Shown: positions 22,387 through 32,242, counted from the stretch's first letter. The stretch is 32,496 nucleotides of DNA from Gnetum montanum (GCA_015680685.1 MNCI01027369.1:64001-96496); one strand, 5' to 3'. Translations and numbers: made by a program. The notes: generated by a model not told the origin, from the letters alone.

Positions 22387-22476
22387 GATATCGGGACCAC
22401 GATGTTGCATCCGCAATATCAGGTCTACGATATTGGAGCCTACCAAGCGATATCGGACATCTAATGTTGGAACCCA
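22387..22476 (+). repeat. U3 array of 14-bp GATATC units (5' LTR of C)
   Basis: Cores at 22387 (GATATC), 22401 (GATGTT), 22415 (AATATC), 22429 (GATATT), 22449 (GATATC) and 22463 (AATGTT). Spacing is 14 bp except one of 20 (14 plus a CCAAGC insert). Unit pattern: GATATCGGGACCAC. It ends 10 bp before the TATA box. Possible upstream promoter element. Confidence 0.8.
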
Positions 22477-22486
22477 TCTCATCACC

Positions 22487-22494
22487 TATAAATA
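22487..22494 (+). promoter_or_regulatory. TATA box, 5' LTR of C
   Basis: TATAAATA just downstream of the U3 array, conserved in all three A-type LTRs and in the diverged LTR at 21956-21963. Confidence 0.65.
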
Positions 22495-22846
22495 TGAGGC
22501 AGGCACACTTGTTTTGGCAATAAGGTAGTTAGTTTTTTAGTCCCTTACTTGAACTCTTGTAGTTTTTCCTTTCTAGAGTTAGAATTATTTCTGAGTGTCC
22601 ACAGTAGAAGTCATAAAGTGAACAGATCTTTATTCGAGCATTGTGTACCTAAGCACACCTTGTGTCTGGAAATAAATATGAACTTTGTGATAAACCTTGC
22701 AACATTCAAAATAGCTTATTTATTGCATTTAATGTTATTTACAGCTATTTAATACTTTCATTAGTTAATTTGTTGTTTTTATTAATTTGTTAATTTCCAA
22801 CAAGTAAGCACACTTAGTACAACCACTTCAAGCATGCATGGAACAC

Positions 22847-22896
22847 TTGGTAACCCAGTAACGATTAGCATTTGGTAATCCTAGTAATGTTGCATG
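22847..22896 (+). repeat. U5 tandem repeat, 2 x 25 bp (5' LTR of C)
   Basis: TTGGTAACCCAGTAACGATT plus five bases, then TTGGTAATCCTAGTAATGTT plus five bases. The LTR of B has three copies. Confidence 0.65.
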
Positions 22897-23231
22897 AGTT
22901 CAAGATGTGTACAGAGAGTGGGAATGGATGTTGGTGTTAGGACTAGTTAGAGCCTAGTTGATTAGTTAAATTAAATTAGTTACTCAATCATTTTATTTCT
23001 CCATTTTAAGCACCAGAAACATAAAACATAAAAAACCATAAAAATCACATACCTCAAGTTTACTTAACCATACAATCGTGCCATACAAGTAAGCTTGGGA
23101 AGACAGCAATCGACTAACCCATCCTTGTTCCATGAAGGCACATAAGCACTTAGTCCTTAGAGTTCGACTAGATCACACATGAATGCTCATATTCATATGG
23201 TTGAGTGTAGGGATACCTCACCGCTCATCAT

Positions 23232-23249
23232 TGGCACCATTTCCCGGGA
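23232..23249 (+). promoter_or_regulatory. Primer-binding site, tRNA-Asp type (element C)
   Basis: TGGCACCATTTCCCGGGA one base after the LTR; 14 of 18 match the tRNA-Asp-type site of Athila elements. The four differing positions are not the same four as in A (one is shared), so the ancestor was closer to the canonical site. Confidence 0.75.
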
Positions 23250-23360
23250 CTTTGTTGTTTGTTCACTAATTAGAACTAAGGAATCTTCGCATCATTGGAA
23301 CGAACCCTTAGGGTTAGTTATAAAAAAATGATAGAAGTATTACACAATAAATAATTAATC

Positions 23361-25270
23361 ATGTCTCCTTCTTTCTATGAGAGTGCTTCATTACCTAGGT
23401 CTGACACAATGAATAGTCAGAGATGTAATACACATGATGATCCACCAGTGCCCTAACAGTTTTGCTTGGTATACACTCATCCTGATGAGTATGTACTAGA
23501 ATTTATCTTTATCCTCCACCAAGATGAACAGTTGTGATGGTGTGATTTAGAGGGTAACATAGTGTTATCTCCTAATCACTCAACCCCAAGCATGCTTCTT
23601 CGTGCTCTCACACGAATTGGCATGCAACACCTACAGATAGAATACGTTGTGCATGAACATGATTCGAGAGAGTATCAACCTACAAAGGCATAACGTCAAA
23701 GGGACCTACAACAAGAGAGACATTACAAATCCATGAAGGGGAAGTGGTCTTAGGATGTCTCATATTTCCTAAGTGAAAATGAAGGTGGTGAACCTGCCTT
23801 GGGAGGTTTTGCACAAAACAATGTCCCTCCTGTTGACTTTGGTCAAGGGGTTGTGTATCAGAATCTTCACTCAACTATTCATAACCCATATTTTGGTATT
23901 GACGAACATAAAGGTTCCAAAAAAGGAACACGAACGCATGACAAAGATGGACATTCTGATCGTAACCATGACTAAGGCCACGACCACTGAAGAGAAGGTA
24001 GTAGGCATCGTCATGGTGCCAATCCTCCTTCCTCTTCACCTTCATCATCTCATTCCCCCTATCATTCAAGATCAGAATGTAGTTGCAAAGGGAAAGACCC
24101 TAAGAATAATGATAGGTAAAATAGGAATAATAGACAAAATAGTCGAGAAAGGGGATGAGGGCATTCTAGAGAAACACATCATAAAAGGAGGGAGAGTAGG
24201 AAACAACATAGGCATCATAGAAGCTGTAGACAGTACAATCACGATGAACCCCTACTCTCTACCTGAAGTGTGTTGGATATAATTGAGGTCATTAGAATTT
24301 CAACAAGGCACTAAAAATATAGTAGGATCAAAAGATTAGACATGAATAACATCCCACATTTTGAAGGGGGATACAATGCTGATCCTCAAAACCATCTACA
24401 AGCATTTAATGATGCATGTGCCTTGCAAAACATAAAAAATGAGTGGCAAAAACTCATGTTGTTTCCATGGACATTGATCAAGGAAGCGAAAAATTGGTAC
24501 TAGAATCCATTCAACGATGGAGTACCATGTTAGAACTATTCAACGATAAGTATCAAACATACTCCCGAGTGTCCAACCTACGTAAGTAAATCCAAGGATG
24601 GAAATAAGGAGGACACGAACCCTTGGATTCTACCATGGGCCAATATTATGCATTATTACATCATTGCCTTAGCCATGGTTACTTGTAGAGAGAACAACTA
24701 CGTCATCTCGTAGATGGGCTTAGGTATGAAACGTGAAGAAACCTTAGGACTTATGCCCAAGGAAGACTATCTAAGCTCAAAGTCCATCAAGTATAAAGAT
24801 TGTTGGAGCAAGTTGCCAAGGAGGAAGGTGAGTTAAGAAAAAGAGAAAGTGCAAAGGAGTACAATAGAGATCCTTCCATCCAAAATAAGGTAGTTAGATT
24901 TTGTGAGGATGAAGAAGAGTCATCACTTGAGGAGATGGTGAATAGGAAAATTTTTCTTATTCAAAAATTTGCATCAGAAGTATCAGCAAATGTAGATCAA
25001 ATGTGGTACTCATTAGATGATAAATTTCAAACCATTCTAAAAATAGTAGAGGAGTCTAGAGAACAAAGTAATGACTAAGAGAGGAGAAAAAAGAAGGAAG
25101 TTGAATATGCACATAACAAGTGCTAGGGAAAAGTTGCCGTCATTGAAGAGGTTGTGGATTCAGACACAGACAATGATAGCAAATGTGAAATATGCCAATA
25201 TGACCATCCTAAGGGATGTTGCCCATTAGTGTCACATTTGCAAGAGTCTGGGGTGTATGCACTAAATCCA
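23361..25270 (+). pseudogene. gag (element C), broken
   Basis: The ATG at 23361 aligns with the ATG of gag in A. Parts in order: N-terminal block with FILHQDEQL (near 23510); His/Arg/Ser-rich basic stretch (about 23920-24240); capsid core beginning HFEGGYNADPQNHLQAF (24357) and continuing with LELFNDKYQTYSRVSNL, LDSTMGQYYALLHHCLSHGY, and an open C-terminal helix-rich part (24800-25078); zinc knuckle CEICQYDHPKGCC at 25184-25222. Stops include TAA at about 23454 and 23691, where A keeps CAA, and TAG at 24686-24688, shared with A. One base is missing near 24515 relative to A. The role would be particle assembly and RNA packaging. Confidence 0.88.
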
Positions 25271-26400
25271 TGATTAAATAGACGACAAACACCCCAAAGG
25301 TTATCTTATCCTTAAGGTAACCCAAGGTAGCTCCACCAACCCTTGACATATTATCTAAGTGGAGCTCGACCACAACCAAATGAATAGTATCAGTAGTGGT
25401 AACATCCACAATCATGGAGAATTCCATTACCATGATAACAATACCCTTACCGTTAACCTGACCCATACGGATACTATGTGTAGCAGTCGATCTCTCCATG
25501 TGACTCCACTAGTTATGTCACTCCTCAGCCTCACTACCAAACCCACAAGTACTATAGAACTCCTTCTCCTAGGGGAGATGTTTCACAAATGTACTATCCT
25601 TCTCATTCGATTGAGCCTCTTCCACCCTTAGCTCCATTACTACCTACTCCAACTATGTAGGGTGAGCTCCCTACCCAACTGCAGCAACGTAACGGTACAA
25701 GGGCTATCAATCCTCAACCTACTATTGGTTTAGACAACTGCACAAAGAAGAGACCTTTCTTTAGAACCAATAGTCCAACTAAGTCCTTACAACCACAAGC
25801 GACTGATTCCCCAAAGGCCTTACCATCATTCGAATCTTTGAAGCTTCCTTCAAACCAAAGACTACACTTAACACACACTGTCATGTTGACTCATGCCATT
25901 ATCAATTAGATTAAAGTTGGTCATCTTCCTAGGAAATTTTTTGATCCTGTAAGGTCTCTTATATATTTACAAATTACTAGGAATGAGCCTTGCAAAGATC
26001 TTTTGGATTCAGGTTCTGGTGTTAACTCAATCTCCCAAGAAATGTACAAAGCCTAGAACCTGCCTTCACTAAAAAAGAGTAACATTCATCTAGAGTTGGC
26101 CAACTAGTCCATCATTATTCCATTAGGACTAGTGAAAGACATTGTCACCACTATTTGTGGATGGTTGTATCCAGTCAATTTCTTAGTGATTCGAGTCAAC
26201 AACTGTAAGGGGGACTTCCCAATCATTATGGGAAGAGCATGGTTGAGCACAATTGATGCACATCTAGGAACACGTGATCTTTCCCTAGAAATATCAAAGG
26301 AAAATACATTCAGAAAGATTAAGAAGAAGAAAGTTCCATGCATCACATGCAGTGACACAAGGTGTAATTGTGTGTAGAAGTCCTAGTCTATACAACATTT
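25271..26400 (+). pseudogene. Gln/Pro/Tyr-rich linker and aspartic protease (element C), broken
   Basis: The linker (25271-25740) was rich in Gln, Pro and Tyr; many of its Gln and Trp codons are now stops. The protease region (25741-26377) includes KKRPFFRTNSPTKSLQ, IYLQITRNEPC, the intact active-site motif LLDSGSGVNSIS (near 26003-26038), and FPIIMGRAWLSTIDAHLG (26216-26269). TAG at 26054-26056 and 26375-26377 are at the same codons as stops in A. The antisense frames over this part are shadows. Confidence 0.85.
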
Positions 26401-26509
26401 AACATTGCCTGCATGTAACCAATGTGCATAAATAACTAACATACAAAGATGCCTATATGTAGTATCCATAAGATAGGAAGGTACCTAGTGGCTGACAGCT
26501 GACCAAGAG

Positions 26510-27500
26510 AGAAATTCAACTATATGCATGGAACCAACTAAGAGCTTGACTTTGGCCTACATCAATAGCATAGAAACATTAGAGCAAGTCCATCGTCAAC
26601 TTCCAAGTCTTGACATCAAAAATATCAACTAGGGGAAGTTAGAAATCCCTAACAAGTTTAAGTAAGAGCCCCTTGAGTTAAAACCGTTTCCCACCGATAT
26701 GGAGTACAAAATCCTCAAGAAGAGAAAATCGGTAATCATTAATGCTAAGCTTGCTCCCCAACAAAAAGAAAGACTGTTGAGGGTGGTAAAAAAATGGTGG
26801 AAAGCCTTTGCTTGGTCATATCTTGAATTGACTAGAACAGATCCTAGGATATGCCAACATAGAATTTACACTGAGCCCTCCATGAAACCTCAATGACAAC
26901 CGCAAAGGAAATTGAACCTAAAGCTTAGGCAAGTGGTTAAAGAAGAAATTGAACAACTTCTAAAAGTTGGGTTTATCTATTCCATTGCTGATAGTGAATG
27001 GGTTAGCCCATTAGTCATTGTACCTAAAAAGGGAGGTAAATGGAGGGTGTGTATAGATTTTAGGCTACTAAACATGGAAACATTCAAAGACCACTTTCCA
27101 TTGCCATTCATCGACTAAGTCTTAGATACCATTGCAGGGCATTGCTACTATAGTTTTCTGGATGGTTATAGTCGATACAATCAAATTCAAATAGCACTAG
27201 AAGACCAAGCCAAGACCACATTCACAAGTTATTGGGGAACATTTGCATATAGGTAGATGCCGTTTGGCTTGTGCAATGCCCCCACAAAATTTCAATGTTT
27301 GGTTCTAAGCATATTTTAGCAGCAAATAGAAAATGGTATGAAGGTCTTTATGGACGATTTCTCCACCTACAAAGTGGACTTCAAATAAGAACTAGACCAA
27401 TTAGAGAAAGTAATGAAATGATGTGTTGAAACTAACTTAAGGCTCAATTGGCAAAAAAGCCATTTAATGGTCCAATAAGGAATTTTATTAGGGCACAAGA
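26510..27500 (+). pseudogene. Reverse transcriptase (element C), broken
   Basis: N-terminal segment with KSVIINAKLAPQQKERLL (26729), then the core: VSPLVIVPKKGGKWRVCIDF (27002), HFPLPFID, FLDGYSRYNQI, FTSYWGTFAYR and PFGLCNAPTKFQ. The catalytic box VFMDDFSTY at 27344-27370 keeps both Asp residues (FMDD is common in this branch). Stops at 26894-26896, 27116-27118, 27254-27256 and others. The same frame continues from the protease, which supports an ancestral single polyprotein. Confidence 0.92.
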
Positions 27501-28190
27501 TTTCACAAAAAGGGATAGAGGTAGATCCTAAAAAGATTAAGGCCATCTAAGGAATCACTCAACAACTTGAAACTGTAAAAGACATACAATCATTCCTTGG
27601 ACATACTGGCTATTATAAATGCTTCATTGAAAACTTTTCAAAGATTGCAAAACCATTGGTAGAATTAACAAAGAAGGACGTAACCTTTGAATGGGCCAAG
27701 GAATGTGAGTTAGCCTTCCAAACCTTGAAGTAAAGGCTTGTAGAAACACCAATTCTACAAGCTCCTGACTAGTCTAGGCCATTCCATATAATGACTGACA
27801 CATCCAATTTTTCTTTAGGAGTCATAGTTACATAGTTAGATGACCAAAAACGTCCCTACTACATTCACTGTGCAAGTCAAAGTATTGCTGGTGCACAACT
27901 CAACTACANGTCAAAAATTGGATATTCATCCTCTTTGTTGTCCCATCGTAACCAAGATAAATAATTAGTGATCACATTCTCAGTGTCTTTACAATTGATA
28001 ATCGTAAGATCAAACTCTTGTAAGATCATGAGCCATCGTATGATGCTAGGGCTTACCATTGGTTTATTCATTAGGAACTAAATTGCACTATGATCCATAT
28101 GTACAAATGTCTTATAGCCCAATACATAGTGCCTAAATTTTTCTAGTGCAAACACCANTACCCACCAATACAAATTGGTATAGGTGCATT
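27501..28190 (+). pseudogene. RT thumb and RNase H (element C), broken and partly inverted
   Basis: Thumb: SFLGHTGYYKCFIENFSKIA near 27592-27648. RNase H begins after TFEWAKECELAFQTLK (27684) and includes PFHIMTDTSNFSLG (27781). Shared-with-A stops are TAA 27548-27550, TAG 27770-27772 and TAG 27833-27835. The forward homology ends at the N at 27909. The next 248 bases are RNase H in the wrong orientation, and forward homology resumes after the N at 28158 (CAAATTGGTATAGG, the RNase H-integrase linker). Confidence 0.88.
27910..28157 (-). other. Inverted 248-bp RNase H segment bounded by single Ns
   Basis: This piece matches 2957-3192 of element A in the same strand orientation, although A is a minus-strand and C a plus-strand element, so it is reversed within C. 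A single N sits at each junction (27909 and 28158). At each end a few tens of bases present in A are missing. The simplest reading is a small contig placed backwards during scaffolding. Confidence 0.9.
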
Positions 28191-29519
28191 ATCACTTATC
28201 TGCTTACACAAGAAACACCATAAGGGTTATATGTTAAAAAGAAACAACTATTTCTTCACCAAGCTAGATATTTCATGGAAATCAATGGACACCTTTATAA
28301 GGTATGCTCTGATGGCTTGGTCCGATGGTGTGTTTTCGATGTAGATCAATTGCGAGTTCTCCAAGATGCTCATGAAGGCCCTTGTGGGGTTCACTACATT
28401 GGGAGATGAATAACCATTAAAATCTTGCTTGTATAATATTATTGGCCTATATTGTTCTGGGATGCTCATCATTTCATCCAATCTTGTGAGCATTGTCAAC
28501 GTGATGGGGGAATGACTGCTAGAATGGAAGGTCCACAATAATGGAGTCAACCCTTAGAACCTTTTGACATATGGGGTATTGATTTTATGGGGCCTATCAC
28601 ACTAATGTCCAATGGAAAAGCCTACATCATTGTTTCTATTGACTACTTTACAAAGTGGGCAAAAGTAGCTGCTATTACAAACTGTACATCATCTACCGCT
28701 ACATGATTTGTTCAACAAAAAATCATAAATAGGTTTGGCATTCCTTGTGCACTTATTTTTGACAATGGTACATATTTTACAAGTGTGACTTTTTAAAAAT
28801 TGATGCAACACTTAGGAGTTGAGCATAAGCTAACTACATCATATCATCCTTAAGTGAATGGTCAAGCTGAAGTCACCAATAGGGAGATCACAAAAATATT
28901 GACACAAACCATTAGCAAATATAGGTGAGACTGAAGCACCAAACTGAATGATGCTCTTTGGGCATACCGCTCCACATGGAAACTCCCTATAGGCTACTCT
29001 CCCTATAAGTTAGTGTATGATAAAATTTCCACACTTCCTATCCAAGCTGAGCTCTATACACTATTTATAGTGTGTGACCTCAACCTTGACCTCAATCTAG
29101 CATAGAAAGAATGGTTAATGAATCTTAACTTTCTAGATGAAAATCAATTATTCGCCCTATCATCCAATGAACTGCACAAGGCCTTTAACAAACAACGTCA
29201 TGACCTAAGGATTAGGAAAGTCAAATATCAACTAGAAGATAAGGTTCTCTACTGGAATCCCACACATGTGCCACATTGAACTAAATTTCAAATGCTATGG
29301 GAAGGACCTTATATTATTCATGAAACTTTTCCTATAGGGGCCATGATGATCTATAAACCTGAAAGCCCAAATAAGAAATTATTGGTCAACATCCAACAAA
29401 CCAAACCTTTCTATGAACCTAAAATAGCCAACACTAACACTATCTCTATTAATGGACAACCTTGTTCATTATTTCGGATCTCCTCCTTCCAACTTAGTCA
29501 TGGGGGAGATGGCCATTAA
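28191..29519 (+). pseudogene. Integrase with GPY C-terminal module (element C), broken
   Basis: MEINGHLYKVCSDGLVRWCV opens the region (28275). The zinc-binding residues are in HEGPCGVHYIGR and CEHCQRDG. The catalytic triad is complete in sequence: Asp in IDFMGP (28579), Asp in FDNGTYF (28761), Glu in NGQAEVTNREI (28869-28871). TGA at 28704-28706 sits between the zinc and catalytic parts and is shared with A. The C-terminal module reads WEGPYIIHE near 29299, the GPY motif. The final frame is open from 29292 to the TAA at 29517-29519. There is no chromodomain. Confidence 0.92.
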
Positions 29520-30048
29520 CACTAACCATTCTAAGCCCTCAGTTCCTTTTTCTTTTCTATTTTACATATTTTTTATGTTTACTTATTTTTTTACACCATC
29601 ATTAACATTTTTACTATTTCTTTGTTTGATTTATTCTTACTCATCACATAATAAGTGCTCATGATGGTAGGTTGTATTATAATAGTGTCGATTACTAATG
29701 TTTGGTTTTTGCCCTTGAATTTCAATGTTGATACTAAGATATGGTTGTTTTGATAAAATAGGTAATGAGTCCACATCATCCACTTATCCATGAATCTCTA
29801 TGGTCTCCCTTTGTTTTGGAAATGTACTGTCCATTTTTCTAAGTAAACTTATTAATGAATTGGTGGCTTAGTGCTCCTTGAACCAAGGAAAATTTCAAAT
29901 GGATGGAAAAGGGTGTGACCTTAAGGAGATTCAATGCATTTTTGTTGGCTATTCTCTTGGATACTTGGATGTTTTTCATAAAGTTTTCCACCATTCCACT
30001 CTCGACTAATATATCAGGAAGTTGACTAAATCAAATAAGTCTTTGCAT

Positions 30049-30094
30049 GGTGTGGTTCTCACAAAAAAAAACTGGTGGGAATTCAAAGCACACC
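30049..30094 (+). other. Conserved nested stem-loop in 3' noncoding RNA (element C)
   Basis: Outer arms GGTGTG (30049-30054) and CACACC (30089-30094); inner arms TTCTCAC (30056-30062) and GTGGGAA (30075-30081), with one G-U pair and an A-rich loop. The same structure is at 894-937 in A. Confidence 0.6.
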
Positions 30095-31373
30095 CCTAGG
30101 ACATAATAATGAAACATGGGCTACACGCACTAGTTATGGTACTAGAAAGACATGTTACCCATGCTTGAAAGTTCCCTCTAACTAAGGCCCTTTCTCACTT
30201 CCTACTCTTCTATTCTCTTTTTGTTGGAATGGTAGTTGCTTTGTCGAAGCATTCTTGCTACTTCAAGAGGATGGATTGGTCAAGTGTGTTGATGTGACAC
30301 TAGATGTGGATAGTTTGAATCTAGATTTGGACAGAATTTTATTAAGTCACCTTAACCACATACTACACACAGCATTAATTTTGGGATTTGATTCCATTAT
30401 CTCCTCTCTTTCCATATTGCTTCCTATATTCCACCTCATTGCCAATTTTATGATTAGTCTATATCTTGGTTGATGCATTGTTCTTCTTTGGTAAACTCTT
30501 GTGGGTAAGTTCTTAACCATTGTTTCCATTTTTCATTCCTAGAGCCTATGAACTCTTTGGTTTGTGGGTTTGTCAGGGCATAAATGGCATGAGCTTGCTT
30601 TGGGGAGGACCCACTGGCATTCCCTTATGGTGCAATTGTTAAGTTCTTTCCCTTAAACATTTCCCACAATAAACTATTTCCCATTTCACTCCCATCCATG
30701 GCATCCATTTTTATTTTAATCGCTTCACCATTCTTCATCCTCTATTTTTCCTTGTTCTTTTATTTTCCATCTTATTGCTACTGGAGGTTCACTCTTAGTC
30801 GTGGGAGTCCTATCACAAATTTTTCCATTCCATATTTATCTTACCCCTACACCTTGGGTAGTTATCAATCATAAACCTCTAACCTAGTATCTGCCATACC
30901 CACAACCTAGTTAATGTGCTTTATATTAAGGCAAGGTATCAACTACATTATGTCTTATCTATCCTTGCTAATTTGTGATTGTGTTGTGTGTGTAGATAGT
31001 GATTACACAACAATGGACTAGGATAGGAGGGAACACTTAGGATGGACTGGAGCAAAAGTAGCTATGCAAGGAACACACTTCACCATATGGCCATGGCTGA
31101 ACAATGGTGTGCATAATTTTGACATCAGCAGCAATGCACCTCATTTTCTTTCCTTTCTCTCTCTTTTTAAGCTGTCGAATGAGGGTCTAGATGTCATCTA
31201 TGTATAGTGTTCACCACAATGGGTATGAATAGCAATGTTGTAATATGTTGTTGATCTATTCACCGAGCACTTTGAGTTTATCATTCCATGTCATAGTCAG
31301 TTATCATTCAGTCAATAATCCCATACGTTCCAAATATTTTGTAAGGAACTCAAGGATGAGTTTTCATTTGGTC

Positions 31374-31380
31374 ATGGGGG
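31374..31380 (+). promoter_or_regulatory. Weak polypurine tract
   Basis: ATGGGGG two bases before the 3' LTR, where plus-strand DNA synthesis would be primed. Short and interrupted, perhaps by decay. Confidence 0.4.
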
Positions 31381-31382
31381 TA

Positions 31383-32237
31383 TGATGAGTTGCGATATCA
31401 GGACTGTGATATTGCATATGTGATATCGGATTTGTGATATTGGAGCCTACCAAGCGATATCGGACATCTGATGTTGGAACCTTTCTCGTCACCTATAAAT
31501 AAGAGGCATGCACACTTGGTTTGGAAATAAGGTAGTTAGTTTCTTAGTCCCTTACCTAAACTCTTGTAGTTTTTCCTTTTCAGAGTTAAAATTATTTCTG
31601 AGTATCTGCAGTAGGAGTCATAAAGTGAACGGATCTTTATTCGAGCATTGTGTACCTAAGCACACCTTGTGTTTGAAAATAAAGACGAACTTTGTGATAA
31701 ACCTTGCAACATTCAAAATAGCTTATTTATTGCATTTAATGTTATTTATAGTTATTTAATACTTTCATTACTTAATTGGTTGTTTTTATTAATTTGTTAA
31801 TTTTCAGCAAGTAAGCATACTCAGCACGATCACTTTGAGCATACTTGGAACACTTGGTAACCTAGTAATGATTAGTGTTTGGTACTCCTAGTAGTGTTAC
31901 ACTGGTTTAGGATGTGTATGGAGAGTAGGAATGGATGCTGATGTTAGGACTAGTTAAAGCCTAGGTGATTAGTTAAATTAAATTAGTTACTCAATCATTT
32001 TATTTCTCTATTTTAAGCACCAGGAACATAAAACATAAAAAAACTATAAAAATCACATACCTCAAGTTTACTTAACCATACAATCATGTCATACAAGTAA
32101 TCTTGGGAAGACAACAATCACCTAACCCATCCTTGTTCTGTGAAGGCGCATAAGCACTTAGTCCTTAGAGTTCGACTGATCAGGCGTGAATGCTCGTATT
32201 CGTATGGTTGAGCGTAGGGGTACCTCACCACTCATTA
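31383..32237 (+). repeat. 3' LTR of element C (855 bp)
   Basis: Starts TGATGAGTTGCGATATC; ends CTCATTA, where the 5' copy has CTCATCA (one C-to-T change at the terminal CA). It has the six U3 units (cores at 31394, 31408, 31422, 31436, 31456, 31470), TATAAATA (31494-31501) and AATAAA (31678-31683). Followed by GTGCC. Confidence 0.93.
31394..31483 (+). repeat. U3 array of 14-bp GATATC units (3' LTR of C)
   Basis: Six cores with the same spacing as in the 5' LTR (14, 14, 14, 20, 14). Here four of the six cores read GATATC or GATATT and the last GATGTT. Differences from the 5' copy are nearly all C/T or G/A. Confidence 0.8.
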
Positions 32238-32242
32238 GTGCC
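32238..32242 (+). repeat. Target-site duplication GTGCC (right)
   Basis: Identical to 22371-22375 on the other side of element C. Confidence 0.85.

Larger units (their letters stand above)
22376..23230 (+). repeat. 5' LTR of element C (855 bp)
   Basis: Starts TGATGAGTCATGATATC and ends CTCATCA, followed by the primer site. It contains the U3 14-bp array (22387-22476), TATAAATA (22487-22494), an AATAAA (22671-22676) and two U5 units (22847, 22872). It aligns base for base with the 3' LTR. Confidence 0.93.
29520..31382 (+). other. 3' noncoding tail of element C
   Basis: 1.86 kb between pol and the 3' LTR. Aligns with 1-1537 of A, so it belongs to the family. Frames in it (for example 30255-30473) are not kept in A. 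It holds the conserved stem-loop and a weak polypurine tract. No env-like or other ORF is recognisable. Confidence 0.75.
22376..32237 (+). mobile_element. Element C: full-length Athila/Tat-type Ty3-gypsy retrotransposon, decayed
   Basis: 9,862 bp between GTGCC duplications. Layout: 5' LTR (22376-23230), tRNA-Asp-type primer site, gag, protease, RT, RNase H, integrase, 1.9 kb of noncoding tail, a weak polypurine tract, 3' LTR (31383-32237). Gag, protease and RT lie in a single frame apart from one base lost near 24515, so the ancestor probably made one Gag-Pol polyprotein. It is a relative of element A, aligning from LTR to tail. Both LTRs are exactly 855 bp and differ by eye at about one site in ten, mostly C/T and G/A, so the insertion is old. 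Many in-frame stops make it inactive. Confidence 0.92.

Noticed and set aside
22549-22752. Open frame inside the LTR of C, repeated at 31508-31759
   Set aside because: It is repeated only because both LTRs are copies; it crosses the polyadenylation region and is not open in A.
25209-25499. Antisense frame over the Gag-protease linker of C
   Set aside because: Shadow of the Gln/Pro/Tyr-rich linker; no homology of its own.
30255-30473. 72-codon plus-strand frame in the tail of C, considered as an env-like remnant
   Set aside because: The homologous part of A (about 520-770) is shifted and interrupted, so there is no sign of coding conservation.
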